Positions 54,245-64,000 of a DNA stretch of 64,000 nt are shown one piece after another; positions within the stretch are counted from its first letter, which is position 1; the number at the start of each line of letters is the position of its first letter. Both the position numbers and the translations under genes were made by a program. This stretch comes from CAVYXK01 sp963708245 (GTDB lineage: Bacteria; Pseudomonadota; Alphaproteobacteria; Acetobacterales; Acetobacteraceae), in assembly GCA_963708245.1 (NCBI GenBank), contig OY970201.1, forward strand, positions 1,302,001 to 1,366,000, given 5' to 3'. The notes beneath the pieces were generated by a model, which had not been told where the DNA came from, did no database searches, and saw nothing but the letters and a program-made list of their open reading frames with translations.

Positions 54245-54403
54245 CTAATCGAGAAATTTTTCATACACGCCGCGAAAGTGCTGCATCGTCGTCAGCAGCT
54301 CCGGCTTCCCCAAGCTATCGGCAACGATGCGAAGGCGAAAGCGGCGGCGCAGTCCGTTCATCCTTGCCGGCGCGGGCGGTCTCGAATTGGCGATCCGCTT
54401 CAT
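54245..54403 (-). CDS. Small basic protein upstream of the HEPN-like gene
   Basis: The 52-aa product MKRIANSRPPAPARMNGLRR, FRLRIVADSLGKPELLTTMQ ends HFRGVYEKFLD, five bases before the ATG of the HEPN-like gene, so the two form an operon. It may start at the internal Met15. Longer frames upstream run into the tRNA and are not credible. It could be an antitoxin or regulator of the downstream protein, or the tail of a decayed gene. Confidence 0.45.
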   Translation of the reverse strand: MKRIANSRPPAPARMNGLRRRFRLRIVADSLGKPELLTTMQHFRGVYEKFLD

Positions 54404-54450
54404 TGCGAATCGATAAACCCGCCCGGTTGTGCAGGCACAATCCAGAGTAG

Positions 54451-54474
54451 GAAAATCCTGAGGGAAGGCCCTCC
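54451..54474 (-). terminator. Possible rRNA-operon terminator
   Basis: On the minus strand a GAGGG-CCTT-CCCTC hairpin (54460-54473) is followed by aggattttcc. The T-run is short and the stem has five pairs only, so this is weak. It lies about 115 bases beyond tRNA-fMet. Confidence 0.3.
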
Positions 54475-54588
54475 GGCCCCGTCCAGCCGTCCGGGGCACA
54501 GAGGGTCCCCGACCCGGACATGGGGCGCCCAAGGGGGAGGGGCAGTTCCCCGTTTTGGGTCCCCACCGGGTCCCCAGAGTGGATAAAG

Positions 54589-54665
<77 letters not shown>

Positions 54666-54710
54666 TCGGTGTTTTGCAGATGGGCCCCCGGGTCAGCCAC
54701 CGGCTCAAGT

Positions 54711-54824
54711 CCTGGCGGCGACCTACTCTCCCGTGGCTTGAGCCACAGTACCATGGGCGCTGGGGATTTTCACGGCCGAGTTCGGGATGGGATCGGGTGC
54801 GCTCTCCCCGCTGAAACCACCAGG
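54711..54824 (-). rRNA. rrf: 5S ribosomal RNA
   Basis: The minus-strand sequence starts CCTGGTGGTTTCAGCGGGGA and contains the conserved CCGATCCCATCCCGAACTCG and GGGAGAGTAGGTCGCCGCCA. It is flanked by tRNA-fMet on one side and the 23S spacer on the other. Confidence 0.95.
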
Positions 54825-54838
54825 TCGTCCAACCTAAT

Positions 54839-55008
54839 CAGTGGTCAGTTTTCAGTTGTCAGATATCAGAGGCAGGTTCTGGTGCGTGTGTTGTGCATGC
54901 CGCCGGACTTGATCCGGTGGTGCCCGGGCTGAGGATGATTTCTGCGCATGGCGTCAGTTTCCGCCGCCAATCGTCGTCTGGCAACTGACAACTGGAAACT
55001 GACAACTG
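54839..55008. repeat. Inverted pair of heptad (CAGTTGT-type) repeats in the 5S-23S spacer
   Basis: cagtggtcagttttcagttg+tcag at 54839-54862 and ctggcaactgacaactggaa+actgacaactg at 54978-55008 are inverted relative to each other. They belong to the same 7-nt-period family as the ends of the 23S intervening sequence. In the rRNA precursor they could pair into a long hairpin. Confidence 0.7.
54900..54920. repeat. REP-like hairpin 1
   Basis: CCGCCGGA-cttga-TCCGGTGG is an 8-bp stem with one G-T pair and a 5-nt loop. Two further hairpins of identical geometry lie at 58401-58421 and 59144-59164. Confidence 0.65.
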
Positions 55009-55128
55009 TCTTCGAGCCTGTCGGGCGATTAGGACCGGTCGGCTGAGTGCGTTGCCGCACGTATACCTCCGGCCTATCGACGTGATGGTCTATCACGGCC
55101 CTTGGGGAGACCTGGTTTAGAGGAGGGT

Positions 55129-55160
<32 letters not shown>

Positions 55161-55306
55161 TCCGCACATAGCTACCCGGCGGTGCCGCTGGCGCGACAAC
55201 CGGTGCACCAGAGGTGCGTCCATCCCGGTCCTCTCGTACTGGGGACAGCGCCTCGCAAGTCTCCTTCACCCACGGCAGATAGGGACCGAACTGTCTCACG
55301 ACGTTC

Positions 55307-55360
<54 letters not shown>

Positions 55361-55372
55361 GCTCCAGCCCCG

Positions 55373-55416
<44 letters not shown>

Positions 55417-55451
55417 ATGGACTCTTGGGGGAGATCAGCCTGTTATCCCTA

Positions 55452-55487
<36 letters not shown>

Positions 55488-55629
55488 GCGGGACCACCGG
55501 ATCACTATGGCCGACTTTCGTCTCTGCTCGGGCTGTCACCCTCGCAGTCAGGCGGGCTTGTGTCATTGCACTCAACAGCCGATGTCCGACCGGCCTGAGC
55601 CCACCATCGCGCGCCTCCGTTACTTTTTG

Positions 55630-55660
<31 letters not shown>

Positions 55661-55915
55661 ATGCAGGGTCCCGGATCGGGCTGACCGATCGCGGTTAGAC
55701 AGCAAAAGAACCCAGGGTGGTATTTCAAGGCTGGCTCCGCGCAAGCTAGCGCCCACGTTTCATCGCCTCCCACCTATCCTACACAGGGTCCTTCTGCTGC
55801 CACTGCAAAGCTGCAGTAAAGGTTCATAGGGTCTTTCCGTCTGACCGCGGGTACCCCGCATCTTCACGGGGAATTCAATTTCGCTGAGCCGATGCCGGAG
55901 ACAGTGGGGAAGTCG

Positions 55916-56045
<130 letters not shown>

Positions 56046-56583
56046 CGGGCAGGCGTCAGACCCTATACGTCGTCTTTCGACTTCGCAGAGCCCTGTGTTT
56101 TTACTAAACAGTCGCCACCCCCTGCTCTGTGCCACCCCCGGATGGTTGCCCAACCGGAGGTCTCGCTTATCCCGAAGTTACGCGAGCAATTTGCCTAGTT
56201 CCTTCGGCATCGTTCTCTCAAGCGCCTTGGTATGCTCTACCAGTCCACCTGTGTCGGTTTCGGGTACGGTCTCGTCGCTGGAGCTGTTTCCCGGGATGCG
56301 CACAAAGCCCCGACAATCCGATAAGCCGGGACAACAGTTTGCATCCGTCACTACCAGCAGGCCCAGGAATGTTGACCTGGTTCCCATCGACTACGGCTCT
56401 CGCCCTCGCCTTAGGGGCCGGCTCACCCTGCGCGGATTAACCTTGCGCAGGAACCCTTGGACTTTCGGCGACGGAGTTTCTCGCTCCGTTTGTCGCTACT
56501 CATGTCAGCATTCGCACTTCCGATACCTCCACCGCCGCTCACGCGCACGGCTTCGCAGGCGTACGGAACGCTCCGCTACCGAA

Positions 56584-57073
56584 CAGTCGTCAGTTGTCAG
56601 TGGTCAGTTGTCAGACAGGAGTTTTAAGTTTTGAGTTTGCCGGCTTGCAGGCGACGGAGCAAGCCACGCAGCATGCGCGCGATCTCCTCATAGGCACCCT
56701 GCCAGGCGCCGGCGCTGCGGCCCTCGGCAAAGCCGAGGTCGCGGGCATAGGCGCACCACAGCTTGGCTTCCTCTACCGAACCCAGCGTCATGATCACATA
56801 GCGGCAGAACTCGGCATCCGAACTCGCCTGCCGCCCCGACCCTTCAGCCAGCAGCGCACACACCGATTTCGAGGCCCGCCGCAACTGATCGGCAACCCCG
56901 CCATACTGTTCGGATTTGGGAAAGCCCTGGCTCACCCGATGCAGATCGAGCGACAGCGCATAAGCCCGCCGGAACACCTCCAGCGACCATACGCCCCCGC
57001 CCGCCACCGCCGAGCCGGACTTTAAACTCTCTTCACTTCTGTCTGACAACTGACCACTAACAACTGACGACTG
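56584..57073 (-). other. 23S rRNA intervening sequence (IVS) with 35-nt inverted ends
   Basis: The insertion begins and ends with 35-nt inverted repeats (56584-56618 and 57039-57073) that differ at one base and are built of heptads (cagtcgt cagttgt cagtggt cagttgt cag). It replaces the tip of helix 45, flanked by the conserved ccgaagctgtgggag and ggtagcggagcg on the RNA strand. In known IVSs such a stem is cut by RNase III and the insertion is lost without re-ligation, so the mature 23S rRNA is in two pieces. Confidence 0.9.
56624..57049 (-). CDS. Four-helix-bundle protein of the 23S rRNA IVS (S23-type)
   Basis: The 141-aa frame contains the family's conserved pattern: SLEVFRRAYALSLDLHRVSQ, GFPKSEQYGGVADQLRRASK, SVCALLAEGSGR and FCRYVIMTLGSVEEAKLWCA, folding as four antiparallel helices that assemble into a pentamer in related structures. 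The role is unknown; a basic surface suggests nucleic-acid binding. The TTG at 57049 lies within the terminal repeat; a start nearer the conserved SLEVF is possible. It is transcribed inside the rRNA precursor, on the rRNA strand. Confidence 0.88.
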   Translation of the reverse strand: MSDRSEESLKSGSAVAGGGVWSLEVFRRAYALSLDLHRVSQGFPKSEQYGGVADQLRRASKSVCALLAEGSGRQASSDAEFCRYVIMTLGSVEEAKLWCAYARDLGFAEGRSAGAWQGAYEEIARMLRGLLRRLQAGKLKT

Positions 57074-57134
57074 CTCCCACAGCTTCGGTACGTGGCTTGA
57101 GCCCCGTTACATCTTCGGCGCGGGATTTCTGCTA

Positions 57135-57192
<58 letters not shown>

Positions 57193-58029
57193 TTGTTTTG
57201 GAATTCCCACATCCTTTCCCACTTAGCCACGATTTCGGGACCTTAGCTGGTGGTCTGGGCTGTTTCCCTCTCGACGACGGACCTTAGCACCCGCCGTCTG
57301 TCTGCCGCGCTATACTCCACGGTATTCGGAGTTTGGTTAGGTTTGGTAAGGCTTTGGGCCCCCCTAGCCCATCCAGTGCTCTACCCCCGTGGGTAAACAC
57401 GCGACGATCTACCTCAATAGATTTCGCGGAGAACCAGCTATTTCCGAGTTTGATTGGCCTTTCACCCCTAGCCACAGCTCATCCCCGACTTTTTCAACAG
57501 GCGTGGGTTCGGCCCTCCAGTGGGTGTTACCCCACCTTCAGCCTGGCCATGGCTAGATCACTCGGTTTCGGGTCTTCTGCCGGCAACTGAACGCCCTGTT
57601 CAGACTCGCTTTCGCTCCGCCTCCACCTAACGGCTTAAGCTCGCTGCCAACAGAAACTCGCTGACCCATTATACAAAAGGTACGCCGTCACCACGCACGG
57701 GCTCGCGCCCGCGGCGGCTCCGACTGCTTGTAGGCATTCGGTTTCAGGTCTCTTTCACTCCCCTCGTCGGGGTGCTTTTCACCTTTCCCTCACGGGTACT
57801 GGTCCACTATCGGTCACCAGGGAGTATTTAGGCTTGGAGGGTGGTCCCCCCGTCTTCGGACAGGATTGCACGTGTCCCGCCCTACTCATGGATCCGCACG
57901 AGGCATTCGCATACGGGGCTGTCACCCGCTCCGGCCGGCCTTTCCAGACCGTTCTGCTGGCCTCGCACAAACCACTGGCCTCGTCCGCTTTCGCTCGCCA
58001 CTACTCGCGGAATCTCCGTTGATGTCTGT

Positions 58030-58066
<37 letters not shown>

Positions 58067-58292
58067 GCCTCGTCAGACTATGGATTCATCTGACGATACC
58101 CCATAGGGGTGGGTTGCCCCATTCGGATATCCACGGATCAACGCCTGCTCGCGGCTCCCCGTGGCTTTGCGCAGCGTGCCACGTCCTTCATCGCCTCCTG
58201 GTGCCAAGGCATCCACCGAATGCCCTTCTTATGCTCGAGACTTTCGCGGGATCACCGATCCCGCCGCCATGCACAGAAACCATCCTCAGAAC

Positions 58293-58323
58293 CAGTGGTC
58301 AGTGGTCAGGTGTCAGTGGTCAG
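58293..58323. repeat. Heptad repeats in the 23S-tRNA-Ala spacer
   Basis: cagtggtcagtggtcaggtg+tcagtggtcag is four heptad units in direct order. No good inverted partner is visible before the tRNA, only a partial gaccaccacagacc at 58333. Confidence 0.7.
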
Positions 58324-58400
58324 AAGTTCTCCGACCACCACAGACCAAACACCGGCAACCGTCGCGTTGGATGATCCGCATGGATCACTCTCGCTCAGCA

Positions 58401-58421
58401 CCACCGGGTCGAGCCCGGTGG
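58401..58421. repeat. REP-like hairpin 2
   Basis: CCACCGGG-tcgag-CCCGGTGG is a perfect 8-bp stem with a 5-nt loop in the 23S-tRNA-Ala spacer. Confidence 0.7.
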
Positions 58422-58636
58422 CATGCAACTACTCTCGCCTCTGAACACTGGCTCGGTTGCGGGTGGCATAGCCACCGGTCAGACATGCAACCGAGCGCGC
58501 CCAGAGACGCACCAGAACCTGATATACCCTGACAAAGATCAAAACCCCCTCGCGGGGGTAACAACGGCGCCGCACCGCCTCTCGCGGCCACGACGCCGAA
58601 ACCCGAACCTCTCTCTCTGTGATACCCCGCCGCACC

Positions 58637-58712
58637 TGGTGGAGGTGATCGGACTCGAACCGACGACCCCCTGCTTGCAAAGCAGGTGCTCTCCCAGTTG
58701 AGCTACACCCCC
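58637..58712 (-). tRNA. tRNA-Ala (TGC)
   Basis: The 76-nt minus-strand sequence starts GGGGGTGTAGCTCAACTGGG, has anticodon TGC in ctttTGCaagc, the T-loop GGTTCGAGTCC, and ends with encoded CCA. It occupies the usual place in the 16S-23S spacer. Confidence 0.96.
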
Positions 58713-58716
58713 CGGT

Positions 58717-58832
58717 AGTCGTCAGTCTTTAGTCTTCAGTCGTCAGAAAGGAGTTCGAAGGAGCTCGAGGTTTTTCAGACCTTGAACTTGAAACTTGCTT
58801 TCTGACGACTGAAAACCAGCAACTGACAACTG
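58717..58832. repeat. Inverted pair of heptad repeats in the tRNA-Ala/tRNA-Ile spacer
   Basis: agtcgtcagtctttagtctt+cagtcgtcagaaag (58717-58750) faces ctttctgacgactg and caactgacaactg (58798-58832). The inner 14 bases are exact complements. The 47-base centre is also partly symmetrical (gttcgaag, cttgaac). Confidence 0.75.
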
Positions 58833-58836
58833 TTCA

Positions 58837-58910
<74 letters not shown>

Positions 58911-58915
58911 AGAAA

Positions 58916-59007
58916 CAGTGGTCAGTCTCCAGTCGTCAGTGGTCAGAAAGAAAGTCTGAAGACTTTGAACTCCTTTCTGACAACTGAAAACTGATAACTG
59001 ACAACTG
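58916..59007. repeat. Inverted pair of heptad repeats in the tRNA-Ile/16S spacer
   Basis: cagtggtcagtctccagtcg+tcagtggtcagaaag (58916-58950) faces ctttctgacaactgaaaact+gataactgacaactg (58973-59007), giving a hairpin with a loop of about 22 bases. It is the same family as in the other spacers. Confidence 0.75.
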
Positions 59008-59143
59008 ATATCACAGGGAAGGGATACGTTGGCGGCGCCGGTCGATGACCAGCAGAGAAGGTCCAGGCCAAGCCCCCGGCATCCGCCGAAGGCGATCGTG
59101 GAACGGCACTCAATCAACTGACCACATGGATACCTGACCCATG

Positions 59144-59164
59144 TCCTCGGGCTTGACCCGAGGA
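59144..59164. repeat. REP-like hairpin 3
   Basis: TCCTCGGG-cttga-CCCGAGGA is a perfect 8-bp stem with the same 5-nt loop as hairpin 1, about 30 bases from the 16S 3' end. Confidence 0.7.
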
Positions 59165-59191
59165 ACTGACCACATGTTGAGCACCATCCTT

Positions 59192-60705
<1,514 letters not shown>

Positions 60706-61001
60706 ATCACACGACACTCCTTCACCAGGAGCGCCGCATAACGAACAGGACCCGAACTCGTCGGTCCCTTCCCCCACGTCCAAGCGGATGCCCGCCCAGG
60801 CGAGATGGAAAGAACCCTCAAAACACTGTCTTGCGCGTCAAAGATACGCCAAAACAGCGCCCCAAGGGCCAACCGACCAAGTTCAGGTCACAAAACCCAA
60901 ACCTAACCAGCCAACCATCAACCAGGAACAAACCCACGCTCACCGCGCAAAGCCGTCCCCCATAGGACGCCGCCAACGTACCCCTTCCATCCATCATGCA
61001 A

Positions 61002-61013
61002 TTGTCAAAGAAC
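61002..61013 (-). promoter_or_regulatory. boxA-like antitermination site in the rRNA leader
   Basis: GTTCTTTGACAA on the minus strand resembles the boxA consensus (TGCTCTTTNACA) bound by NusB/S10. It lies in the leader of roughly 440 bases between the promoter and the 16S 5' end. The leader (60706-61143) holds no convincing gene. Confidence 0.6.
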
Positions 61014-61143
61014 GGGGCCGACGCCCCGGCGCCTGCCTGTGGCAGGATTGCCGGTCCGCTTGCCTTGATGTGCATCCGCTTCGATGCAGACCCAACACGA
61101 TAGGCCGCCCGCCACGCACCGGCAAGAGGGCCGTCGCCCCGGG

Positions 61144-61179
61144 GAGGCGCTATCTAGGCCCGAGCGCCCCCGCAGTCAA
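61144..61179 (-). promoter_or_regulatory. rRNA operon promoter
   Basis: On the minus strand TTGACT (61174-61179) and TAGATA (61151-61156) are separated by 17 bases, a near-consensus sigma-70 promoter. A GC-rich discriminator (gcgcctccccgg) as in growth-rate-controlled promoters follows. It starts only about 20 bases after the stop of the epimerase gene. Confidence 0.8.
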
Positions 61180-61200
61180 CGAATTTTTCGCGATCCCCGC

Positions 61201-62175
61201 TCACTCCCGCCGGTGCCAGGCGGTGAACCACGCCGCGAAGCGGGGAATGCCGACCGCGAGCGGGGTATTCGGCGCAAATCCCGTCAGCCCCGCTATTGCC
61301 TCGGTCGCGGCGAAGGTCTCCTCCACCTCGGTCGCCGGACGCGGCACATCCCGGACCTCGGCTCGGCGCCCGAGCGCTTGCTCCAGTAATGCGATCAGCG
61401 TCCCCACCGTCTCGCTCCGGTGATTGCCGATGTTCAATAGCCGCACCGGTACCGGACCCGCCGGCGGCCGCTCCAGGCAGCCCAGCACTCCAGCCACAAT
61501 ATCGTCGATATACGTGAAGTCCCGCTTCAGCCGGCCACCATCATAGAGCGTGATCGGCTCGCCTTCGACGATCGCCCGGGCGAAGCTGTAATAGGCCATA
61601 TCTGGCCGGCCCCACGGGCCGTACACGGTGAAGAACCGCAGTCCCGTCTGCGGCAGGCCGAACAGATGAGCATAGGCGTGACTCATCAGCTCGTCCGCCC
61701 GCTTGCTCGCCGCATAGATCGAGATCGGCGCATCGACGCGATCGGTCTCGGCGAATGGCAGGGTGTGGTTGGCGCCGTATACCGATGACGAGCTGGCATA
61801 GACCAGGTGGCGCAACGAGGGCAGCCGGCGCGCCGCCTCCAGGATCACCAGATGGCCCATCACGTTCGACTGGATGTAGGCGTAGGGATCCACGAGCGAG
61901 TGCCGCACGCCCGCCTGCGCGGCAAAGTGCACAACGGTCTGTGCATCCTCATTGCGCCGAAACAGTGCCTGCACGGCGTCGCGGTCGGCCACATCGGCGC
62001 GGTGGAACTCGAAGCGGGGAAACCCCGTCAGCCGATCGAGTCGCGCCCGCTTCAAGCGTGGATCGTAGTAGTCGTCGAGACAGTCCACCCCGACGACCCG
62101 CTCGCCTTGCGCGAGCAGCTTGGCAGCGACGTGATAGCCGATGAAACCGGCCGCGCCGGTCAGGATCGCGGTCAT
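61201..62175 (-). CDS. NAD-dependent epimerase, UDP-glucuronate 4-epimerase-like
   Basis: The 324-aa extended short-chain dehydrogenase has the NAD-binding GAAGFIGYHVA at residues 7-17, the DCLDDYYDPRLK loop after the second strand, HFAAQAGVRHSL, the catalytic SSSSVYG and YAASKRADE (Y-x3-K), then FFTVYGPWGRPDMA. The AAQAGVR and YGPWGRPDMA motifs are those of UDP-glucuronate 4-epimerases that supply UDP-galacturonate for capsule or lipopolysaccharide. It is monocistronic here and ends next to the rRNA promoter; no terminator was seen between them. Confidence 0.9.
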   Translation of the reverse strand: MTAILTGAAGFIGYHVAAKLLAQGERVVGVDCLDDYYDPRLKRARLDRLTGFPRFEFHRADVADRDAVQALFRRNEDAQTVVHFAAQAGVRHSLVDPYAYIQSNVMGHLVILEAARRLPSLRHLVYASSSSVYGANHTLPFAETDRVDAPISIYAASKRADELMSHAYAHLFGLPQTGLRFFTVYGPWGRPDMAYYSFARAIVEGEPITLYDGGRLKRDFTYIDDIVAGVLGCLERPPAGPVPVRLLNIGNHRSETVGTLIALLEQALGRRAEVRDVPRPATEVEETFAATEAIAGLTGFAPNTPLAVGIPRFAAWFTAWHRRE

Positions 62176-62404
62176 GCACGCGTCCGGCGCCGAGTGGATA
62201 TGGCCCCAGCCATATCGGGCAGCCGGCGAAGCGGCAGCCCGGCCCGGCCTGTCGCGCCCCGTACTATGGCGAGAGGCGGCGCGGTCCCCTCCCAGATGAT
62301 CCGAACCAGGCTGATCGTCATAAAACCCCCGAGGATCACCATTTACCTCGCCTCAGGCACCGTGCCAGCCGGCCCCTGGGGAACAGTCCGCTCCTTGAGT
62401 CAGA

Positions 62405-62427
62405 TCGTGTAACGAATCGTTGCACGA
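62405..62427. promoter_or_regulatory. 23-bp palindrome, possible operator
   Basis: TCGTGTAACGA-a-TCGTTGCACGA is an 11-1-11 inverted repeat with one mismatched pair, 58 bases downstream of the maiA stop and about 230 bases upstream of the epimerase start. The remaining parts of the 62176-62485 gap hold no gene. The size and symmetry suit a dimeric regulator. Confidence 0.45.
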
Positions 62428-62485
62428 TTACACCACATACGTCGCTTGCCTGATACTACTGCCATGCCGTGGCAAGCAGCCATGA

Positions 62486-63127
62486 TCAGCCGGCATCCGG
62501 CTGTCTCTCGGGTGCGGTATCGCGGAATTCCGGGCGGGCGAGCGCGGCCAATTCGGCGCGCAGCAACATAGGGTAGCCTTCAAGCGGGCAGTTGAACCGC
62601 CGTGCATTGGCCAGTTGCGGCACCAGGCATATATCCGCAAGTCCGGGCGTGTCGCCGAAGCAGAACGGTCCGCGCTGGCCGCCAAGCATCGCCTCGAGTG
62701 CGCTCAGCCCTTCACCGATCCAGTGGGCATACCAGCGGTCCCGCGCCGCGTCGGACTGATCCATCTCGCGCTTCAGATAACGCAACACCCGCAGGTTGTT
62801 CAGCGGATGGATCTCACAGGCGATGGTCAGCGCGAAACCACGCACTCTGGCCCGCGCGAGCGGTTCCGCGGGCAGCAACGGCGGCGTCGGATAGGTCTCT
62901 TCCAGCCACTCGATAATCGCTAGTGATTGGATCAGCAGCGCGCCGTCGTCGGTTTCCAGCGTCGGGACCAGCGCGGTGGGGTTTTTGGCACGGTATTCGG
63001 AACGAAGCTGTTCCCCGCCGTCCCGCAGCAGATGAACGAATTCGGGCGTCCAGCCTATGCCCTTGAGCGCCAGAGCAATTCGCACCCGCCAAGCCGCCGA
63101 GGACCGGAAATACGTGTAGAGCCGCAT
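62486..63127 (-). CDS. maiA: Maleylacetoacetate isomerase (zeta-class GST)
   Basis: The 213-aa product has the zeta-class signature near its start (FRSSAAWRVRIALALKGIGW; the common SSCSWRVRIAL motif with Ala in place of the Cys), then NPTALVPTLETDDG and LIQSLAIIEWLEETYP, and the C-terminal helical domain with IACEIHPLNNLRVLRYL and GDTPGLADICLVPQ. It isomerises maleylacetoacetate to fumarylacetoacetate in tyrosine/homogentisate catabolism, using glutathione. The replaced Cys is not strictly essential in the family. GGAGGAGGAAGG precedes the ATG. A MarR gene is divergent from it. Confidence 0.92.
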   Translation of the reverse strand: MRLYTYFRSSAAWRVRIALALKGIGWTPEFVHLLRDGGEQLRSEYRAKNPTALVPTLETDDGALLIQSLAIIEWLEETYPTPPLLPAEPLARARVRGFALTIACEIHPLNNLRVLRYLKREMDQSDAARDRWYAHWIGEGLSALEAMLGGQRGPFCFGDTPGLADICLVPQLANARRFNCPLEGYPMLLRAELAALARPEFRDTAPERQPDAG

Positions 63128-63590
63128 GGCCTTCCTCCTCCGTCCGTCTCGTTCGTGAATCGTTCTCTGGTGGCTTGACTTCGCCGCCAGGCGTCTGGAA
63201 AGGAGGATAGGCTAGGCGAGCCATCTCCTCCAGGTCCGCCGGCGTTCCCGCTGGGGCTCCCACAGTGTTGAACCTGATGACGCGGAAACATAGCAGTTGG
63301 CATATATCAATTGAAACGGTTATTCTTTATATGACGGTGTGCCAACGATTCTTCGGGCCGGCGGCGGATTTCGTTGGTCCGCTTCCCCGGTCCAGCTTCG
63401 GCTACGTCGGGGAGTGCCGGCGGGCCGGACCACCGGGGGGCAACGGCCGCGATGCGCCGGCCGAGTCATTTTTCCAGGTGGGAGGTTTCACGGCAAAGAA
63501 AAACTGTTATAGATGCTCCCGGTCTGAATGCGCGCGAGCCAACTCGGGGGGCGCGGAGGCCTGTTGATATGGGAGGGTAATGATCCTTCA
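63128..63590. promoter_or_regulatory. Divergent intergenic region between maiA and the MarR gene
   Basis: About 460 bases separate the two divergent genes. An AT-rich patch around 63296-63340 (ggcatatatcaattgaaacg, tattctttatatgacgg) is the likely promoter and operator area, with catatatcaattg partly symmetrical. The short frames elsewhere are not convincing. Confidence 0.45.
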
Positions 63591-64000
63591 ATGAGCACGA
63601 AACCTGCCAGCCGCGACTCCGTGGTGGAGGTCGCGAATGACGACTTCAAGCTGGAGGACTTCCTGCCTTTTCGCCTGTCGGTGGCGGCGTCGAGCGTGTC
63701 GCGCCTCATGTCGCGGCGGCTGACGGAGGCCTACGGCATTTCGATCGCAGAATGGCGTGTGCTGACGATGGTGGGCCGGTTCGGCACGCTGTCGCCCAGC
63801 CTCGTCGGCGAGCGGACGGCGATGGACAAGGTGAAAGTCAGCCGCGCCGCGGCGAGCCTGGTCGCCCGAGGCATGATCAAGCAGACGCAGGACCCGGCTG
63901 ACGGGCGCGGGCGGTTGCTTCGTCTTACCCGCAAGGGGGCCAACGTGTTCCAGGGCGCCATCCCGCTCGCCCGATCACTGGAAGCCGAGCTTGCCGACGG
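63591..64000 (+). CDS. MarR-family transcriptional regulator, cut by the window end
   Basis: The 136 visible residues, starting MSTKPASRDSVVEVANDDFK, contain a winged helix-turn-helix: LSVAASSVSRLMSRRLTEAY, ISIAEWRVLTMVGRFGTLSP, SLVGERTAMDKVKVSRAAAS, LVARGMIKQTQDPADGRGRL and LRLTRKG. This is the MarR arrangement, with the D-x-R wing intact. GGAGGG lies 13 bases or so before the ATG, longer than ideal. Divergent placement from maiA suggests control of homogentisate or aromatic catabolism, probably relieved by a phenolic ligand; this is inferred. Confidence 0.85.
   Translation, partial: MSTKPASRDSVVEVANDDFKLEDFLPFRLSVAASSVSRLMSRRLTEAYGISIAEWRVLTMVGRFGTLSPSLVGERTAMDKVKVSRAAASLVARGMIKQTQDPADGRGRLLRLTRKGANVFQGAIPLARSLEAELAD

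Overview
The window looks like an accessory, mobile-element-rich stretch of a high-GC alphaproteobacterial chromosome. Family-level placement near Acetobacteraceae/Rhodospirillales is inferred from gene content, codon use and the order of the rRNA operon (16S, tRNA-Ile, tRNA-Ala, 23S, 5S, tRNA-fMet); a 16S search would settle it. Most of the window holds remnants of phages, insertion sequences, a group II intron and defence genes. Intact metabolic islands lie between them, and a complete rRNA operon occupies the right end.

Layout. 0-3.4 kb: the end of a phage- or plasmid-type gene with a Toprim-like fold, then degraded sequence. 3.4-7.3 kb: a two-gene unit whose large member is a CHAT (caspase-like) protease with a long helical-repeat region, a candidate defence or cell-suicide module. 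7.9-10.1 kb: adenosine-specific kinase family gene, isochorismatase-like hydrolase and an exported protein. 10.7-14.8 kb: a broken AAA ATPase, scrambled IS91-type transposase and recombinase pieces, and an IS110-family element. 15.2-20.6 kb: a catabolic island (amidase, amidohydrolase, class IV aminotransferase, VOC protein, mandelate racemase-type enzyme). 21-27.4 kb: a DUF1269 protein, a truncated CDF metal transporter, and a decayed adenylate-cyclase-type ATPase/TPR gene that is internally permuted and then interrupted by an IS256-type element with a clean 8-bp target duplication. 27.4-29.4 kb: a group II intron with its reverse transcriptase/maturase. 29.5-40.2 kb: a miniature transposable element, a Nudix gene, broken phage terminase genes and a compact run of phage- or ICE-type accessory genes, mostly of unknown function.

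40.3-52.2 kb holds a minus-strand defence cassette: a small leader gene, a DUF499 ATPase, a short PglZ phosphatase, a DUF1156 zinc-ribbon DNA methylase, an unknown 167-aa protein and a SNF2-type helicase, followed by a decayed gene. The tight overlaps imply one transcript. The set is BREX-like, with PglZ as the hallmark, but reduced.

52.8-64 kb: a GcrA-like fragment, a HEPN-like gene with a small partner, the rRNA operon, an NAD-dependent sugar epimerase, a maleylacetoacetate isomerase, and a MarR regulator running off the end. The 23S gene carries an intervening sequence that encodes a four-helix-bundle (S23-type) protein and is flanked by 35-nt inverted repeats. The same heptad-based repeats recur in every spacer from 5S to 16S, so the operon appears colonised by one repeat family.
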